From: Bradyrhizobium manausense
Lineage (GTDB): Bacteria > Pseudomonadota > Alphaproteobacteria > Rhizobiales > Xanthobacteraceae
Assembly: GCF_018129685.1 (NCBI RefSeq)
Contig: NZ_JAFCLG010000008.1
Coordinates: forward strand, 248,001-312,000
DNA length: 64,000 nucleotides
Reading direction: 5' to 3'
This document shows, in pieces, positions 1 to 8,886 of the stretch. The translations under genes were made by a program, and so were the position numbers. The notes below the pieces were generated by a model, which was given only the letters and a program-made list of their open reading frames with translations, was not told the DNA's origin and made no database searches. Position 1 is the stretch's first letter, and every line of letters starts with the position of its first letter.

Positions 1-345
1 GGCGAACACCAGCCAGGTCAGCGCGTCGTGCGGATCGAGGCGGAGCACGATGACGGCGACGGACACCAGCGCTGAAAGTGTGGCGCAGAGCGTGCCGGCG
101 GAGCTCAGCAGCTCGGCGGCATCGATCTGGCTGTGCGCGTCGTCGAAGGGCAACTGCGGCGTGTCGATGCCGAGATAGAAGCCGACGATGCCGAGCAGCA
201 TCATGAGCAGCAGAAAGCCTTGCGTGGTGAGCGCAGGAATAGCCGATCCGACATAGGCGCCGACGAACAGCCCGCACGCGGCGCCCGCCATCGCGAGGCC
301 CAATCGTTCGAAAATGTGCGCCGTCTTGCGAACGCCAAACCGCAT
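1..345 (-). CDS. Membrane protein, 3' part missing (cut by window start)
   Basis: Reading leftward from the ATG at 345-343 there are 115 open codons to the window edge, so the C-terminus is not seen. A GGAGG ribosome site lies just upstream of this ATG. Three hydrophobic stretches are visible at about residues 13-33, 37-55 and 80-100, so it is an inner-membrane protein. I do not recognise a family motif and assign no function. It is the last gene of the leftward run that begins with cobS, but 224 bases and a dispersed repeat separate it from the Old Yellow Enzyme gene, so it may have its own promoter. Confidence 0.75.
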   Translation of the reverse strand, partial: MRFGVRKTAHIFERLGLAMAGAACGLFVGAYVGSAIPALTTQGFLLLMMLLGIVGFYLGIDTPQLPFDDAHSQIDAAELLSSAGTLCATLSALVSVAVIVLRLDPHDALTWLVFA

Positions 346-456
346 GGCGCACCTCCGTGATGCCCAGGATGGATGGAGGTTAGGCCCATTTCGGCCGGGG
401 TGGAAGGTAAGGAGAGTTACGGATGCGTGAGGTTACATGATGACGAGGCGCTCTCC

Positions 457-539
457 GTCATCGCCGGGCTTGTCCCGGGCATGACGCCTCGGGTCGCGGC
501 ATCAAGAACGTGGATGCCCGGGACAAGCCCGGGCATGAC
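457..539. repeat. Dispersed palindromic repeat, family B
   Basis: Two inverted arms built on GCCCGGGCTTGTCCCGGGC flank a short spacer; each arm is itself palindromic and ends in GTCAT/ATGAC. Related copies lie at 11410-11492 and 48491-48591. It fills the gap between the membrane protein and the Old Yellow Enzyme gene. REP-like elements of this type are common in Bradyrhizobium intergenic DNA; the role is unknown, and the hairpin may serve as a transcription end or mRNA stabiliser. Confidence 0.75.
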
Positions 540-568
540 GACCTGTTGCGAATTTGGCGGCGAACAAG

Positions 569-1681
569 CTACCGCGCCCCGAACGTGGTCTTGCCGAACA
601 GCGCCTTCTGCGTCGAAGGCTGCGAGCGCCAATATTGCGGCGGGGCTTCGACTTCGCCGCCGACTTCCGCGGCGGCGTGCCAGCCCCAGCGGGGATCGTA
701 GAGCATGCCGCGGGCGAGCGCGACCATGTCGGCCTTGCCCGATGCGACGATCTCCTCCGCGTGCCTGGCTTCCGTGATCAGGCCGACCGCGATGGTCGGC
801 AGGCCGGTCTCGCGGCGGATGGCATCCGCGAACTGGACCTGATAGCCGGGGCCGAGCGTGATCTTCTGCAGCGGCGAGACGCCGCCGGAGGAGGCATCGA
901 TCCAGTCGACGCCGCGCGCCTTCAGCGCTTTCGCAAATTCGATGGTCTGGGCGAGATCCCAGCCGCCCTCGACCCAGTCGGTCGACGAGACCCGCATGCC
1001 CACGGGCTTGTCGTGCGGGAACACGGCGCGCACCGCCTCAAAGATCTCGAGCGGGAAGCGCATGCGGTTCTCGAGCGAGCCGCCATATTCATCGGTGCGC
1101 CTGTTCGAGATCGGCGACAGGAATTGATGCAGCAGATAGCCGTGCGCGCCGTGCAGCTCGATCGCGTCGATGCCGATGCGCTCCGCGCGCCTCGCGCTAT
1201 CGACGAACGCCTCGCGGATCCGCTTCAGGCCCGCGCCATCAAGTGCGAGCGGCGCCGCCTCGCCGTCCTTGTGCGGGATCGCCGACGGCGCCACCGTCTG
1301 CCAGCCGCCCTGGTCGAGCGGAATGAGCTGGCCTCCGTCCCAGGGCCGCGCGCTGCTCGCTTTGCGGCCCGCATGGGCGAGTTGCATCGCGATCGCGGTC
1401 GACGAATGCTTGCGCACGGAGGTGAGGATCTGCTTCAGCGCGGCCTCGGAGGCGTCGCTGTAGAGCCCGAGACAGCCCGGCGTGATGCGGCCGATCGCCT
1501 CGACATGGGTGGCCTCGATGCAGAACATCGACGCGCCCGACAGCGCCAGATTGTTGATGTGGGTGAAATGCCAGTCGGTGGGAACGCCGTCTTCGGCCGA
1601 ATACTGGCACATCGGCGACACCACCACGCGGTTCTTCAGCGTCAGGCCGCGCAGCTTGATCGGGGAAAACAGGGCGCTCAT
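569..1681 (-). CDS. NADH:flavin oxidoreductase, Old Yellow Enzyme family (YqjM-like)
   Basis: A 370-residue FMN-dependent TIM-barrel ene-reductase, expected to reduce activated C=C bonds with NAD(P)H in the cytoplasm. Visible marks are the N-terminal SPMCQYSA segment (residues 22-29) with Cys25, typical of the YqjM/thermophilic-like class, then ATHVEAIGR, QLAHAGRKAS, the HGAHGYLLHQFLSP motif with the paired histidines that bind substrate, and DEYGGSLENR. Length matches the family. The reading frame runs open much further upstream, but the conserved N-terminus (MSALFSPIKL) starts at the ATG at 1681. It lies 124 bases downstream of a secreted-protein gene in the cobS-led run. The physiological substrate cannot be read from sequence. 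Confidence 0.93.
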   Translation of the reverse strand: MSALFSPIKLRGLTLKNRVVVSPMCQYSAEDGVPTDWHFTHINNLALSGASMFCIEATHVEAIGRITPGCLGLYSDASEAALKQILTSVRKHSSTAIAMQLAHAGRKASSARPWDGGQLIPLDQGGWQTVAPSAIPHKDGEAAPLALDGAGLKRIREAFVDSARRAERIGIDAIELHGAHGYLLHQFLSPISNRRTDEYGGSLENRMRFPLEIFEAVRAVFPHDKPVGMRVSSTDWVEGGWDLAQTIEFAKALKARGVDWIDASSGGVSPLQKITLGPGYQVQFADAIRRETGLPTIAVGLITEARHAEEIVASGKADMVALARGMLYDPRWGWHAAAEVGGEVEAPPQYWRSQPSTQKALFGKTTFGAR

Positions 1682-1805
1682 GCAAGGGAATCCGAAAGAT
1701 GGAGGGATGGAAGCAATTGCATGAAGTGTAGGTGGGCGAACGGCGGATTGCGAGATGCGCGAGCGGCATGGCGGATCGCGGGGCCATGCATGCGGAGCGG
1801 CGCGC

Positions 1806-2501
1806 CTACTGCGAATCCTCGAACTTCCCCGGCTGCGGCTTGCCCATCCGGATCCTGCCGTCGGGCAGAATCTCGCCATCGGCCTCGGCCGAGAACTCGA
1901 TGAGGTTGCCGCCACCATCGCGCTTCGACACCTTGCCGAGCGGACCCAGCCTGTCGGCGAGCCTGGTGTCGTCGGCGACGAACACGCGATAGTCAGTGAG
2001 ATGGAAGCGGCGCGGCGCGAGCCAGGTGAATTGCGGAATGGACGAGCGCATGTCGAGGTCGCTGGCGGCATCGACGGTGCGGCCGGCGACGTCGCGGAAC
2101 AGGTCCGGCCCGTCGATCGGCTTCGCAGCTTTGCCGCCAACGGCGTAGATGTTCAGCGTGACGATGTGGCGCTCGCTGCGAAACGACACCGCGAGGTAAC
2201 GCGAATCCGCCGACCACGCGGCGTGGAACGCATCCGGGGCCGAGTCCAGGATGTTGTCGTCGTTGACGTTGTCGAGCGTCATCAGCTTGCGATGCCCCGG
2301 CTCCGCCATCAGGTAGATGCGGAAATTCTCCGAGCCGGCATCGCCCTCGCCATGCGCCGCAACGGAGAGCTTTCCGTTCGGCGCCTTGCCGCCGAGAATG
2401 ATGGCGTATTCGCCCTTGCCGTATTTGTGCTCGGCCGTCGCCAGCGCCGGCGAGACGGCGAGTGCGAGGAGCAGGGCGAGGATGGCGCGGCGATGCGGCA
2501 T
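1806..2501 (-). CDS. Secreted protein of unknown function
   Basis: 231 residues with a clear Sec signal peptide (residues 1-22: charged start, Leu/Ala-rich core, cut near ALATA). The mature part is rich in alternating hydrophobic residues and looks beta-stranded, with segments such as SADSRYLAVSFRSERH that resemble a propeller blade or WD-like strand. I recognise no named family. It starts 36 bases after the phytase-like esterase stop and probably shares its transcript, so a linked periplasmic role is possible but not shown. No strong ribosome site is visible before the ATG. Confidence 0.7.
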   Translation of the reverse strand: MPHRRAILALLLALAVSPALATAEHKYGKGEYAIILGGKAPNGKLSVAAHGEGDAGSENFRIYLMAEPGHRKLMTLDNVNDDNILDSAPDAFHAAWSADSRYLAVSFRSERHIVTLNIYAVGGKAAKPIDGPDLFRDVAGRTVDAASDLDMRSSIPQFTWLAPRRFHLTDYRVFVADDTRLADRLGPLGKVSKRDGGGNLIEFSAEADGEILPDGRIRMGKPQPGKFEDSQ

Positions 2502-2537
2502 GATGGTGTGTCGGCACAGGGGGCGCCGACGTTCAAT

Positions 2538-3599
2538 CTACTCCACCAGCGTGAACTGCAACAGCAGCGTGCGCTGGAGCAGCGAGAAATTATCGTCCGA
2601 CACCATGGTCAGCACGGTCTCGCCGTCGGCCGTGACGTGGGCGTCGATGCCTTCCATGTTGTCGACCTCGTGGCCGAGATCGGCCCGGAACAGCTCGGGG
2701 CCGTCGACCAGCGCACCCGGCGCGATCGATTTGAGCTGTAACGCGCGGATGCGGATGTCGATGCCGGTGAACCAGGAGAATTTGCGTTCGAGGATCAGGA
2801 GCTCGCCGGAGGACAGCAGCACGGCGTCGCTGATGTCGAACTTCTCGGTGCGGCGCACCGCGAACTGGCCAGGCGACGGGCCGCCGATCAGGAAGGCGAC
2901 CAGATTGCCGTCGGCATCGAGCCCCCGCTCGGACAGCGCGATCAGCGTGCCAGCGAGCGGCTGGCCTTTCGGCACGAACACCAGCGCCTCGAGCCCCTTG
3001 TTGACCGGCAGCTTGCGGATCGCAGAAGGCGAGGCGATCACCTCGCCGCGGGCGCGCGTGCCGCCCCTGGCAAAATCGAAGCGCATGATCTGGTTGACGC
3101 GCTCTAACCCGACATAGACGAGCGAGCCGTCGCGCGCCAGCGACTCGGTATCGTACCAGAGCCGCTTCTCCGTGATCGGGCGGCCCTCGCTGTTCAGCAT
3201 CGGCGCGGCCTCGACGTCGTCGAGCCCGGTCATCCTGCCGTCCGCATAGCGGATCTGACCGGTGAACCAGGTGCCTTGATCCGACAGCGCGAGAAAGCGC
3301 TCGCCCTTGTCGTCGAGGAAGCGGAAGCCGGACAGGCCGCCGAAGCCGCGATGCGGCGAGGTCAGGACGAGGCCGCTGCGATATGCTAACTGCCCGAAGC
3401 GCACGCGCGAGCGGTCGCGCGGCTCGAAGAACGGAATCGGCCGCGCATTGACCTCGATGCCGACGGGTTCGTTGACGGCGTGTTCGGGCTGCGTCTGTTT
3501 TGGCGAGGATTGCGCGTGCGCAAGCCGGGGAGCCAGGAGAGTGGAAAATCCCGCCGCCGCGTGGCTGACGAAGCTGCGGCGGGATTGACGGGTGCTCAC
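2538..3599 (-). CDS. Esterase-like activity of phytase family protein, exported
   Basis: 353 residues. The N-terminus carries a twin-arginine-type signal (SRRSF at about residues 6-10, hydrophobic stretch, cut after RLAHA near residue 29), so it is probably exported folded. The rest matches the phytase-like (esterase-like) beta-propeller family: repeated strands, GFGGLSGFRFLDD, GLEALVF, and a late EVDNMEGIDAH acidic/histidine segment. Its ATG overlaps the end of cobT by four bases (3596-3599), so the two are translationally coupled, although no biochemical link between cobaltochelatase and this family is known to me. The substrate is unknown. Confidence 0.85.
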   Translation of the reverse strand: MSTRQSRRSFVSHAAAGFSTLLAPRLAHAQSSPKQTQPEHAVNEPVGIEVNARPIPFFEPRDRSRVRFGQLAYRSGLVLTSPHRGFGGLSGFRFLDDKGERFLALSDQGTWFTGQIRYADGRMTGLDDVEAAPMLNSEGRPITEKRLWYDTESLARDGSLVYVGLERVNQIMRFDFARGGTRARGEVIASPSAIRKLPVNKGLEALVFVPKGQPLAGTLIALSERGLDADGNLVAFLIGGPSPGQFAVRRTEKFDISDAVLLSSGELLILERKFSWFTGIDIRIRALQLKSIAPGALVDGPELFRADLGHEVDNMEGIDAHVTADGETVLTMVSDDNFSLLQRTLLLQFTLVE

Positions 3600-5497
3600 G
3601 AATGCAATTTGCGTCGCGGGCGACCGGCCGGCTGGGTTGGCGCCGTGTTGGTCTCGCTGAAGAGTTCGGCGAGCTTCTCGGTGATGGCGCCGCCGAGCTC
3701 TTCGGCGTCCACGATCGTCACCGCGCGGCGATAGTAGCGCGTCACGTCATGGCCGATGCCGATCGCGATCAGCTCGACCGGCGAGCGGGTCTCGATCTCC
3801 TCGATGATGTGGCGCAAATGCCGCTCGAGATAGTTGCCGGGATTGACCGACAGCGTGGAATCGTCGACCGGCGCACCGTCCGAGATCATCATCAGGATCT
3901 TGCGCTGCTCGGACCGGCCGAGCAGGCGCTTGTGCGCCCAGTCGAGCGCCTCGCCGTCGATGTTCTCCTTCAGCAGGCCCTCGCGCATCATCAGGCCGAG
4001 ATTTTTCCGCGCGCGACGCCACGGAGCATCGGCCGACTTGTAGATGATGTGGCGGAGATCGTTGAGGCGGCCGGGATTGGCCGGCTTGCCGGCGGCGAGC
4101 CACGCCTCGCGCGATTGCCCGCCCTTCCAGGCGCGCGTCGTGAAGCCGAGGATCTCGACCTTGACGCCGCAACGCTCCAGCGTGCGCGCGAGAATGTCGG
4201 CGCAGGTCGCCGCGACCGTGATCGGACGACCGCGCATCGAGCCGGAATTGTCGAGCAGCAGCGTGACGACGGTGTCGCGGAAGGTCGCTTCCTTCTCGTG
4301 CATGAAGGACAGCGGGTGATGGGGATCGGTCACCACGCGCGACAGGCGCGCAGGGTCCAGGATGCCCTCTTCGAGATCGAACTCCCAGGCGCGGTTCTGC
4401 TGCGCCATCAGCCGGCGCTGAAGCCGGTTGGCGAGGCGGGCGACGATGCCCTGCAGATGCGCGAGCTGCTTGTCGAGATAGGCGCGCAGGCGCTCCAGCT
4501 CGTCATGGTCGCAGAGGTCTTCGGCGGCGATCACCTCGTCGAATTTCGGCGCGAAGGCGTGATATTCCGGCCCGCGCGGCTCGTTCTTGCCGTGCGAATT
4601 CGGACGCGTCGCCTCGCCCGGCGTCTCGTCGTCGCCGAGCTCGCCGTCGTCGAACGTATCCGACGTCGAGGCCTGGGCGCTTTCCATCGCGCTGTCGCTC
4701 ATCTCCTCGCTGGAGGCCTGCGCCTGGTCGGCGCTCATCTCCTGGGCGGCGTCGGAATCGGGCGAGCCCTCGGCCCCGGACTGATCGTTGTCGCCGTCCT
4801 GGTTGTCGTCGTTGTCTTCGTTCTCTTCGCTGTCGGCGCTGCGCTCGTCGCCGAGCTCGAGCGCGGTCAGCAAATCATGCACGGCGTCGCCGAACCTGGT
4901 CTGATCCTCGACGAGGTTGTCGAGCCGGTCGAGCCGCTTGCCGATCTTGTCTTCGAGAATCGGACGCCAGAGATCGACCATCTTCTTCGCGGCCGCAGGC
5001 GGCGCGAGACCCGTCAGGCGCTCGCGAACCAGCATCGCCAGCGCATCGGCCAGCGGCGCGTCGGCGCGGTCGGTGATCTCGTCGAACTTGCCGCGATGAA
5101 AGTGATCGTCGAGCATCGCGGTGAGGTTTTTCGCAACGCCCGCCATGCGACGCGCGCCGATCGCCTCGACCCGGGCCTGCTCGACCGCCTCGAACACGCC
5201 GCGCGCCTGCGGATTGCCAGGCATCAGCTTGCGATGCAGCTTGGCGTCGTGACAGGCGATCTTGAGCGCGATCGAATCGGCGTGGCCGCGCACGATCGCC
5301 GCATCGCGCTTGGTCATTTTGCGCGCGGGCTCCGGCAGACGCGCCTTGCCCGGCGCGAGACCGGGACGTTCGGCCGCGAAGGAGACATCGAGCTCGGGCG
5401 ATTTCGCGATCGCCTTCAGGCAGGCCGCCACCGAGCGCTTGAACGGCTCGGTCGGGGCTTCCTTGGTGTTGCGGAATTTGGAGTTGGAGGTGGTCAT
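3596..5497 (-). CDS. cobT: Aerobic cobaltochelatase subunit CobT
   Basis: 633 residues. With CobS and CobN (not in this window) it inserts Co2+ into hydrogenobyrinate a,c-diamide in aerobic cobalamin synthesis. The C-terminal von Willebrand A domain has the MIDAS motif DNSGSM at 416-421; residues about 213-295 are an Asp/Glu/Ser-rich linker, as is usual for CobT; the N-terminal third is helical. Length fits the family. It lies 139 bases downstream of cobS, separated by a dispersed inverted repeat that could alter the CobS:CobT ratio. Its stop overlaps the next gene's start. Confidence 0.96.
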   Translation of the reverse strand: MTTSNSKFRNTKEAPTEPFKRSVAACLKAIAKSPELDVSFAAERPGLAPGKARLPEPARKMTKRDAAIVRGHADSIALKIACHDAKLHRKLMPGNPQARGVFEAVEQARVEAIGARRMAGVAKNLTAMLDDHFHRGKFDEITDRADAPLADALAMLVRERLTGLAPPAAAKKMVDLWRPILEDKIGKRLDRLDNLVEDQTRFGDAVHDLLTALELGDERSADSEENEDNDDNQDGDNDQSGAEGSPDSDAAQEMSADQAQASSEEMSDSAMESAQASTSDTFDDGELGDDETPGEATRPNSHGKNEPRGPEYHAFAPKFDEVIAAEDLCDHDELERLRAYLDKQLAHLQGIVARLANRLQRRLMAQQNRAWEFDLEEGILDPARLSRVVTDPHHPLSFMHEKEATFRDTVVTLLLDNSGSMRGRPITVAATCADILARTLERCGVKVEILGFTTRAWKGGQSREAWLAAGKPANPGRLNDLRHIIYKSADAPWRRARKNLGLMMREGLLKENIDGEALDWAHKRLLGRSEQRKILMMISDGAPVDDSTLSVNPGNYLERHLRHIIEEIETRSPVELIAIGIGHDVTRYYRRAVTIVDAEELGGAITEKLAELFSETNTAPTQPAGRPRRKLHS

Positions 5498-5509
5498 CTG
5501 ACCCTATCT

Positions 5510-5625
5510 GTCGTCCCGGCGAAGGCCGGGACCCATAACCACCGGCCGCTCTTGTGTCAGGAAACTATCTGCGACGTTCAATCGAAAGATCACGCGGTAT
5601 GGGTCCCGGCCTTCGCCGGGACGAC
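5510..5625. repeat. Dispersed palindromic repeat, family A
   Basis: Outer arms GTCGTCCCGGCGAAGGCCGG and its inverted copy, followed inward by GACCCAT/ATGGGTC, bracket a unique core. Each arm can form its own hairpin (CCCGGCGAAGGCCGGG), and the arms can pair with each other. Copies at 10105-10243, 32029-32149 and a degenerate one at 54301-54438. This one sits inside the cobS-cobT operon. Confidence 0.85.
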
Positions 5626-5636
5626 ATGCCGAGAGC

Positions 5637-6635
5637 TCAGCTCAGCGCCACGTTCACCGATGATTCCGGCAGCTCCGCGTTGAAGCAGCGCTGGTAGAAC
5701 TCGGCGACCAGCGGGCGCTCGAGCTCGTCGCACTTGTTCAGGAAGGTGACGCGGAAGGCGAAGCCGATGTCGCTGAAGATGTCGGCGTTCTCGGCCCAGG
5801 TGATCACCGTGCGCGGGCTCATCACCGTCGACAGATCGCCATTGGCGAAGGCGTTGCGGGTCAGGTCAGCAAGCCGAACCATCTTGTTGACGATGTCGCG
5901 GCCCTCCGGGGTGCGATAGTGCTTGGCCTTCGCCAGCACGATCTCCACTTCCTCGTCGTGGCTGAGGTAGTTGAGCGTGGTGACGATTGACCAGCGGTCC
6001 ATCTGGCCCTGGTTGATCTGCTGGGTGCCGTGATAGAGGCCCGATGTGTCGCCGAGACCAACCGTGTTCGCCGTGGCGAACAGCCGGAACGACGGGTGGG
6101 GCTTGATCACCTTGTTCTGGTCGAGCAGCGTCAGGCGGCCGGAGACCTCCAGCACGCGCTGGATCACGAACATCACGTCCGGGCGGCCGGCATCGTATTC
6201 GTCGAACACCAGCGCGACGTTGCGCTGCAGCGCCCAGGGCAGGATGCCGTCGCGGAATTCGGTAACCTGTTTGCCGTCGCGGACCACGATCGAATCCTTG
6301 CCGACGAGGTCGATACGGCTGATGTGGCTGTCGAGGTTGACACGGACGCAGGGCCAGTTGAGGCGGGCGGCGACCTGCTCGATATGGGTGGATTTGCCGG
6401 TGCCGTGATAACCGGTCACCATCACGCGGCGGTTGCGCGCGAAGCCGGCAAGAATGGCGAGCGTGGTGGCACGGTCGAAACGATAGTCGGAATCGACTTC
6501 AGGGACGTGAGGATCGACTTCGGAATAGGCCGGCACTTCGAGATCGCTGTCGATCCCGAACACCTGGCGCACCGACACCTTCATGTCGGGCAAACCGGAA
6601 ACTTCCTCAACTTTGGACAGGGCGGCGGTCGTCAT
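5637..6635 (-). CDS. cobS: Aerobic cobaltochelatase subunit CobS (AAA+ ATPase)
   Basis: 332 residues. MoxR-type AAA+ ATPase that forms the chaperone-like ring with CobT and powers cobalt insertion by CobN. Walker A is GYHGTGKST at 75-83 and Walker B VFDEYD at 143-148; a sensor-like LFATANT follows. The open frame continues upstream to 6752, but the ATG at 6635 has GGAGG four bases before it and gives the conserved N-terminus (MTTAALSKVEE), so I use it. First gene of the leftward run; 297 bases separate it from the divergent DedA gene. No cobalamin riboswitch is evident upstream. Confidence 0.96.
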   Translation of the reverse strand: MTTAALSKVEEVSGLPDMKVSVRQVFGIDSDLEVPAYSEVDPHVPEVDSDYRFDRATTLAILAGFARNRRVMVTGYHGTGKSTHIEQVAARLNWPCVRVNLDSHISRIDLVGKDSIVVRDGKQVTEFRDGILPWALQRNVALVFDEYDAGRPDVMFVIQRVLEVSGRLTLLDQNKVIKPHPSFRLFATANTVGLGDTSGLYHGTQQINQGQMDRWSIVTTLNYLSHDEEVEIVLAKAKHYRTPEGRDIVNKMVRLADLTRNAFANGDLSTVMSPRTVITWAENADIFSDIGFAFRVTFLNKCDELERPLVAEFYQRCFNAELPESSVNVALS

Positions 6636-6932
6636 CAATCCTCCGAGGCCCCGGGCGATCCCGAGACCAGTTATTTGCACGTTGGCTGCGGCTGGGTGCG
6701 TCTGCGAACGTATCAGAGACAAGTGGCGGGCAGAAGCCCACGCGCCAATCAAAGTTCCGTTGTCTTTTCATTTAGATAGGCAAGGAACGCGATTTTTGGA
6801 AGGCTGCAATGCAAATCCCGCCCAAATTTCGCCCCGGACAGCCGCCCCGCCCAGGCGAATGGCACTTTCCGCGCCTCTCCTTACTTATGTAAGGGTCTGA
6901 ACCCGATCGCTCCAGCCCGCTACAGAGACCTC

Positions 6933-7598
6933 GTGACGTCTTTCCTTGATCCCCTGATATCGTTCGTTTCGGCCAATGCTTGGCTGGCCTATCTGACCCT
7001 GTTCCTGGCGGCGCTGCTCGAAGCGGTCCCGGTGGTGGGCTCGGTGATCCCAGGCTCGACGATCATCCTGGCGCTGAGCGCCCTGGTTCCGGGCGGCGAA
7101 CTCAAACTGCAATGGGTGCTGCTGGCCGCTGCACTCGGCGCCGTGCTCGGCGACGGCTCGGCCTACTGGATCGGGCACCGGCAGCAGCGCGAAATCCTCA
7201 ACACCTGGCCGCTGACCAGATATCCGCGCGTGGTCGAGGAGAGCGAGACCTTCTTCCACCGCTTCGGCGCCTGGGCTGTGTTCTTCGCCCGCTTCGTGCC
7301 GCCGATCCGCGCTTTCGTACCTGTCACCGCCGGTGCGCTCGGCATGGAGCCCGCGCGGTTCTACGCGATCAACATCCCGGCCATCCTGTTCTGGGCGCCG
7401 GCGCATGTGCTGCCGGGGGTGCTGGCGGTGTCGGCCTTCCACCAATATTTGGGGGTGCCGCACGAGGGGCATATGGGCAAGCACATGTGGATTCTAACTG
7501 TGATTGCGGCGGCGATCCTCGGCGGGCTCGGCGTCTGGCTCTATCGCCGCCGGCAGAATGGCGTCGGTATCGCGGCGGCGGCAAAGCCGCCGGCGTAA
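6933..7598 (+). CDS. DedA family membrane protein
   Basis: 221 residues starting at a GTG. SNARE-associated/DedA (PF09335) family, inner-membrane proteins linked to polyprenyl-phosphate or phospholipid flipping. Seen are the N-terminal re-entrant segment with Glu and Pro (LLEAVPVVGSVIPG), GAVLGDGSAYWIG, the FARFVPPIRAFVPVTAG motif with its essential arginines, and a closing transmembrane helix near 185-205. Divergent from cobS and convergent with the HTH-citrate synthase gene, so it stands alone. The ribosome site is weak. Confidence 0.9.
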   Translation: MTSFLDPLISFVSANAWLAYLTLFLAALLEAVPVVGSVIPGSTIILALSALVPGGELKLQWVLLAAALGAVLGDGSAYWIGHRQQREILNTWPLTRYPRVVEESETFFHRFGAWAVFFARFVPPIRAFVPVTAGALGMEPARFYAINIPAILFWAPAHVLPGVLAVSAFHQYLGVPHEGHMGKHMWILTVIAAAILGGLGVWLYRRRQNGVGIAAAAKPPA

Positions 7599-7655
7599 GC
7601 TCTTACCCTCCCCTGGAGGGGGAGGGTGGCAACGCGCTTCGCCGCTTACACCTCT

Positions 7656-8885
7656 TCAGGCCTTCGACTCGACGCCGCCCGCCCTTCTCCCCGGTGCCGG
7701 CCCCACATATCTCGCCCGCGGCCGGATCAGCTTGCCGAACTGCAATTGCTCGCTCGCATGTGCGATCCAGCCGACGCTGCGGGCCATGGCGAACAGCGCG
7801 AGCTCACTGCCTCCAGGCAGGCGCAGCGCGTGCACGAGCACGGCGAGCACATAGTCGATGTTGACGAACTCGCCGGTCGCCTCCGCGATACGCGCGGGCA
7901 CCTCTTTGGTGAATTTGCGCGGCGCGCCGGCGCGGGCCAGCGCATTGAGCAGCGATTGCGCGCGGGGATCGCCGCGCTTGTAGACGCCGTGGCCAAAGCC
8001 CGGAAAGCGCTCGCCGAGCGCCACGCGCTCGCGCACCATGGGCTCGACGTCGCGGTCGACCAGCGTCTTGACGAGCTGCGAGGCCAGCACGCCGGCACCG
8101 CCGTGCCTCGGTCCCTTCAGCGCGGCGAGGCCTGCAATCACCGAGTCATAGAGACTGAGCCCGGTCGAGGCCGCGCAGCGCGCGGTGAAGGTCGAGGCAT
8201 TCAATTCATGATCGGCGAGCAGCACCAGCGCGCGGCGGATCAAATCAGGCGCATGCTTGTTGTCCGGCGCCCAGGCTTGCGCGATCTGCCGGTGCAGCGG
8301 CGAAGGCGACGGCTCGGCGTTGAGCATGGTCGCGACCAGCAGCCGAACGATGCGCGCGCCAACCAGTGCGCGACCATCGGGTGCCCGGGTGAAGGCGCGC
8401 GAATCCGCGCTGGTCGCAAGCGCCAGCACCGCGATGGCGCGGTCGATCGGCGCGGCGCGGCGCGCGGCCTCCGCGATCGCGCGCATCTCGTCCGAGACCA
8501 CTGGGCAATTGTCCGGCGCAAAGGGATCGACGCCGGAAACATCCCACAACAGCGTTGCAGTGTGCTCCAGCGTGTCGCTCTCGGCGAGATCGACGCAATT
8601 GACGCCGCGATAGATCGGTCCGTCCTCGGTGATGGTCGAAATCTCGGTGTCCATCACCGGCAGATCGGCGTCGAAGCTGCGCAGGCCGCGCGGCTCCGGC
8701 GACGGCACCCGGCGCTCCTTCAGCGCGCGGACGTCCTCGGCCCGGTAGCGGTTCTTCCGTGAATCCGGCGTCGGCTCGGAGCGGATCAGGCCCCGGCTGA
8801 CATAGGCGTAGAGCGTGGCCGGCGAGATCGCGAGCTCGGCCGCGGCTTCCCGGGCAGAGAGGTAGAGCTCTTCGGAATTATTCAT
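7656..8885 (-). CDS. Citrate synthase homologue fused to an N-terminal MerR/excisionase-type HTH domain
   Basis: 409 residues in two parts. Residues 8-57 are a winged helix-turn-helix of the MerR/excisionase type (SAREAAAELAISPATLYAYV, then RYRAEDVRAL). Residues about 75-395 are a citrate synthase fold. The catalytic residues are present by motif: His226 in ADHELNAS, His299 in GFGHGVYKRGDPR, Asp344 in NIDY. It could be an active (methyl)citrate synthase, a metabolite-sensing repressor, or both. It faces another citrate synthase homologue 81 bases away, and its own promoter carries two palindromes (separate entry), which fits autoregulation. No ribosome site precedes the ATG and the promoter lies so close that the mRNA may be leaderless. 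Confidence 0.92.
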   Translation of the reverse strand: MNNSEELYLSAREAAAELAISPATLYAYVSRGLIRSEPTPDSRKNRYRAEDVRALKERRVPSPEPRGLRSFDADLPVMDTEISTITEDGPIYRGVNCVDLAESDTLEHTATLLWDVSGVDPFAPDNCPVVSDEMRAIAEAARRAAPIDRAIAVLALATSADSRAFTRAPDGRALVGARIVRLLVATMLNAEPSPSPLHRQIAQAWAPDNKHAPDLIRRALVLLADHELNASTFTARCAASTGLSLYDSVIAGLAALKGPRHGGAGVLASQLVKTLVDRDVEPMVRERVALGERFPGFGHGVYKRGDPRAQSLLNALARAGAPRKFTKEVPARIAEATGEFVNIDYVLAVLVHALRLPGGSELALFAMARSVGWIAHASEQLQFGKLIRPRARYVGPAPGRRAGGVESKA

Positions 8886-8886
8886 A

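Noticed and set aside
3602..5683. A 693-codon open frame on the plus strand
   Set aside because: Antisense to cobT, which has clear domains and motifs. The plus-strand product is low-complexity and runs into a dispersed repeat.
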